5,984 nt of DNA, taken from positions 1 through 5,984 of the forward strand of contig CAUBIP010000089.1 of NCBI GenBank assembly GCA_958436045.1, read 5' to 3'. Positions 4,187 through 5,984 of the stretch are shown here, piece after piece (within the stretch, counting starts at the first letter, position 1; the number at the start of each line of letters is the position of its first letter). The notes under the pieces were generated by a model. That model saw only the letters and a list, made by a program, of their open reading frames with translations, was not told the DNA's origin and searched no databases. Source of the stretch: an uncultured Oscillospiraceae bacterium. Lineage in GTDB: Bacteria; Bacillota; Clostridia; Oscillospirales; Oscillospiraceae. A program made the translations under genes and the position numbers.

Positions 4187-5446
4187 ATGCGTATTATTTT
4201 TCATGTCGATGTCAACGCCGCGTTTCTCTCCTGGACGGCGGCGTACCGCTGCCAGATGCTGGGCGAACAGCAGGACCTGCGGGATATCCCTGCAGCCATT
4301 GCCGGGGAGAAGGCAAACCGGCACGGGATCATCCTGGCCAAGAGCCTGCCAGCCAAGCGGATGGGCGTCAAGACGGGCGAGCCGATCTTTGCGGCTGTCA
4401 AAAAATGCCCCCAGCTGGTCACGGTGCCGCCGGACTACGCCCTCTATACCCAGGCATCCCGGCGGTTTATCGCGCTGCTCCGGTCCTTCACGCCGCTGGT
4501 GGAGCAGTATTCCATTGATGAAGCCTGGGCGGACATGACCGGGACAGAGCGGCTCTACGGCAGCCCGGTCCTGGCAGCCCGGACGATCAAGCAGCAGATT
4601 CGGGAGCAGCTGGGCTTTACCGTCAACATCGGCATCTCCAGCAACAAGCTGCTGGCCAAGATCGCCGGGGATTTTGAAAAGCCAGACCGGGTTCACACGC
4701 TATTCCCGGAGGAGATCCCGGAAAAGCTCTGGCCCCTGCCGGTACGGGAGCTGTTTCTCGTCGGCCGGGCGACGGAGGAAAAGCTGCGCCACCTCGGCAT
4801 CCGCACCATCGGCGCGCTGGCCAAGAGCGACCCGGCGCTGCTGCAGCGCTATCTGCACAAGTCCGGCCTTCGCCTTTGGCACTACGCCAATGGCCGCTGC
4901 GACGACGCGCTGCTGCCGGAACAGCCGGAAAACAAGGGCTATGGCAACTCCACGACCCTGCCTGCCGATGTGACGGACTTTCTCCAGGCCGAACGCGTCC
5001 TGCTCCGCCTGTGCGAGACCGTCGGCACCCGGCTGCGGCACGATGGGAAGGCCGCCGCCTGTGTCGCGGTACGGACCAGGACCTGTCAGTTTGAAAACGC
5101 CATCCACCAGCGGCAGCTGCCCAGCGCGACGAATCGGACCGCCGCCCTGTACGACGCCGCCTGCCAGCTCCTGCGCCAGATGTGGGACCGGCGCACCCCG
5201 CTGCGGCAGCTCGGCATCCAGGTCAGCGCGATCGAGGACGCGGCTTTTCTGCAATATGATCTCTTCTCCCCTGCCGCGCCGAAGCAGTGTGCCATGGACC
5301 AGGTCATGGATACGCTGCGCCAGCGCTACGGCGAGCAGGTCATTCTGCGGGCCTCAGCCCTAGGCGGCGCAGCCTTGGGCGGCGGGCTGGACCCGTCCCG
5401 CCGCACCGGCGTCACGAAACCGCTGACGCCGGAGGCGCCGGTATAA
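4187..5446 (+). CDS. dinB: Y-family DNA polymerase (DNA polymerase IV type), translesion synthesis
   Basis: This error-prone polymerase copies past damaged bases. The 419 residues follow the family order. FHVDVNAAF (5-13) carries metal-binding Asp8 and the steric-gate Phe13 that excludes ribonucleotides. GIILAKS (47-53) is in the fingers region. QYSIDEAWAD (107-116) has catalytic Asp111 and Glu112. FTVNIGISSNKLLAKIAGDFEKPD (144-167) ends the palm. ELFLVGRATEEKLRHLGIRTIGALA (188-212) is the helix-hairpin-helix thumb. The little-finger domain (about 250-390) ends with QRYGEQVILRAS. QYDLF (356-360) fits the sliding-clamp binding pentapeptide. Residue 10 is Asn where E. coli DinB has Asp; this position is not catalytic. 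The last 30 or so residues are a Gly/Pro-rich tail. The ATG at 4187 follows GAGGAGA (4174-4180), which overlaps the upstream stop, so expression is coupled to the small gene and probably under LexA control. Confidence 0.95.
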   Translation: MRIIFHVDVNAAFLSWTAAYRCQMLGEQQDLRDIPAAIAGEKANRHGIILAKSLPAKRMGVKTGEPIFAAVKKCPQLVTVPPDYALYTQASRRFIALLRSFTPLVEQYSIDEAWADMTGTERLYGSPVLAARTIKQQIREQLGFTVNIGISSNKLLAKIAGDFEKPDRVHTLFPEEIPEKLWPLPVRELFLVGRATEEKLRHLGIRTIGALAKSDPALLQRYLHKSGLRLWHYANGRCDDALLPEQPENKGYGNSTTLPADVTDFLQAERVLLRLCETVGTRLRHDGKAAACVAVRTRTCQFENAIHQRQLPSATNRTAALYDAACQLLRQMWDRRTPLRQLGIQVSAIEDAAFLQYDLFSPAAPKQCAMDQVMDTLRQRYGEQVILRASALGGAALGGGLDPSRRTGVTKPLTPEAPV

Positions 5447-5454
5447 TCGGCGCT
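5434..5454. terminator. Possible weak hairpin between convergent dinB and MATE genes
   Basis: GCGCCG (5435-5440) and CGGCGC (5448-5453) form a perfect 6-bp stem around GTATAAT, extended by a G-U pair, exactly over the dinB stop codon and touching the MATE stop. No T-run follows on either strand. It is the only structure in the 7-base gap that could end both transcripts, so termination here is a guess. Confidence 0.3.
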
Positions 5455-5984
5455 CACTCTCCCGCGCTGCTCCGCGCTGTTTCTTCTATTTGCACAGCAT
5501 CCCGCGGCAGCTTTTGATAAAAATACAACCCGACCGCCAGCGAGACTGCATCCACGATCGGCTGGACCAGCATACAGCCGTAAAGCGGCAGCAGCCGATC
5601 CAGCAAAAACAGCAGCGGGATATCCAGCACGCCCTTGCGCAGCACGGAGCAGATCAGCGACTGCCGGGCGCAGCCCATGGCCTGGAACTGCACGATAAGC
5701 GGATAGCAAACCGACATCAGCGGCATCGCCACGACCATCAGCCGCAGAAATTTTGCGCCGTAGGCGATCGTCTCGCTATCCTGGATAAACAGCCCCGCCA
5801 GCTGGGGGGCAAAGCATTCATAGGCCACCAGGCACAGCAGGGAAAAGCCGACAGCCAGCGCCGTCCCAAACCGGAAGGCCGCCCGGCGGCGCGCCGTATT
5901 CCCGGCGGCGTGATGATATGCCAGCAGCGGCAGCAACCCATTGCTAGCCCCGATGGAAAAATACAGGGGCAATTGATCCAGCTT
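5454..5984 (-). CDS. MATE-family multidrug/metabolite efflux transporter, C-terminal part
   Basis: MATE transporters are inner-membrane antiporters that export drugs or metabolites using Na+ or H+ gradients. The frame enters from the right edge with no start inside the window and gives 176 residues (KLDQLPLYFSIGASNG...). That is roughly the last 40 per cent of a protein usually about 450 residues long. Typical features are QLPLYFSIGASNGLLPLLAYHHAAGN (4-29) in the second half of the fold, membrane segments at about 36-58, 78-103 and 118-157, the loop FIQDSETIAYGAKFLR (66-81), and QAMGCARQSLICSVLRKGVLDIPLLFLL (101-128). The tail after residue 160 is polar. An in-frame TTG at 5972 is not the start, because the family sequence continues upstream of it. 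The gene converges on dinB with seven bases between the two stop codons; no functional tie is implied. Confidence 0.9.
   Translation of the reverse strand, partial: KLDQLPLYFSIGASNGLLPLLAYHHAAGNTARRRAAFRFGTALAVGFSLLCLVAYECFAPQLAGLFIQDSETIAYGAKFLRLMVVAMPLMSVCYPLIVQFQAMGCARQSLICSVLRKGVLDIPLLFLLDRLLPLYGCMLVQPIVDAVSLAVGLYFYQKLPRDAVQIEETARSSAGE

Noticed and set aside
4127..4696. A 189-codon minus-strand frame inside dinB, and several other frames in the same gene
   Set aside because: dinB motifs fill this region on the plus strand; the others are composition-driven shadows.
5460..5482. Direct repeat CGCGCTG separated by CTC, with a 4-bp CGCG stem, near the end of the MATE gene
   Set aside because: It encodes the protein's Ala/Arg/Ser tail, and the stem is too short to call a terminator.
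5970..5972. TTG at 5972 as a start codon for the MATE gene
   Set aside because: Upstream codons KLDQ continue the family sequence, so the protein extends past the window edge.
1..5984. CRISPR arrays, tRNA or rRNA genes, prophage or defence modules
   Set aside because: No regularly spaced repeats, no cloverleaf other than the tRNA-like part of tmRNA, and no phage or known defence motifs were seen.

Overview
The window looks like chromosome from a fairly GC-rich Clostridia bacterium, most likely a gut Oscillospiraceae/Ruminococcaceae relative. This is inferred from several things. The tmRNA has Firmicutes-like sequence around its resume codon. The ribosome-binding sites are strong AGGAGG/GAGGTG types. 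A LexA-like AAC-N4-GTT site precedes dinB. The transposase remnant resembles elements common in that group, and codons are GC-rich in third position. No species assignment is possible from the sequence alone.

Region 1-938 (minus strand): 5-formyltetrahydrofolate cyclo-ligase (folate salvage) is followed by a small multi-pass membrane protein that runs off the left edge. Their stop and start codons overlap as ATGA. The pair is read from a good sigma-70-type promoter at 879-907. Region 939-1476: a dead, internally deleted DDE insertion-sequence remnant whose two imperfect terminal inverted repeats are still present. Region 1477-1619: a strong symmetrical (bidirectional) terminator hairpin and a second structured element.

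Region 1620-3784 (minus strand): a HAD-family hydrolase gene, smpB (TTG start), ppiB (cyclophilin) and ssrA (tmRNA) lie in line. Both core parts of trans-translation, the tmRNA and its protein partner SmpB, are therefore encoded side by side with a cytoplasmic prolyl isomerase between them. smpB overlaps the end of the HAD gene and seems to have its own promoter inside it. The tmRNA can be read in detail: GGGGGCG acceptor strand with the G3-U identity pair, encoded CCA, three recognisable pseudoknots, and a tag frame giving (A)DNNQVALAA.

Region 3785-5446 (plus strand): a divergent operon starts from an extended -10 promoter overlapped at its start point by a LexA-like operator. It encodes an unrecognised 89-residue all-beta-looking protein and a Y-family DNA polymerase (DinB/Pol IV type), with the polymerase's ribosome-binding site overlapping the small gene's stop codon. 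This looks like an SOS-controlled translesion-synthesis unit, and the small protein is the best candidate here for something poorly described. Region 5447-5984: seven bases on, a convergent MATE-family efflux transporter gene enters from the right edge; only its C-terminal part is visible.

Most of the window is conserved housekeeping sequence. The points of interest are the small gene upstream of dinB and its operator, the smpB start and internal promoter, the RNA structures flanking ssrA, and the IS remnant with two compensating frameshifts.
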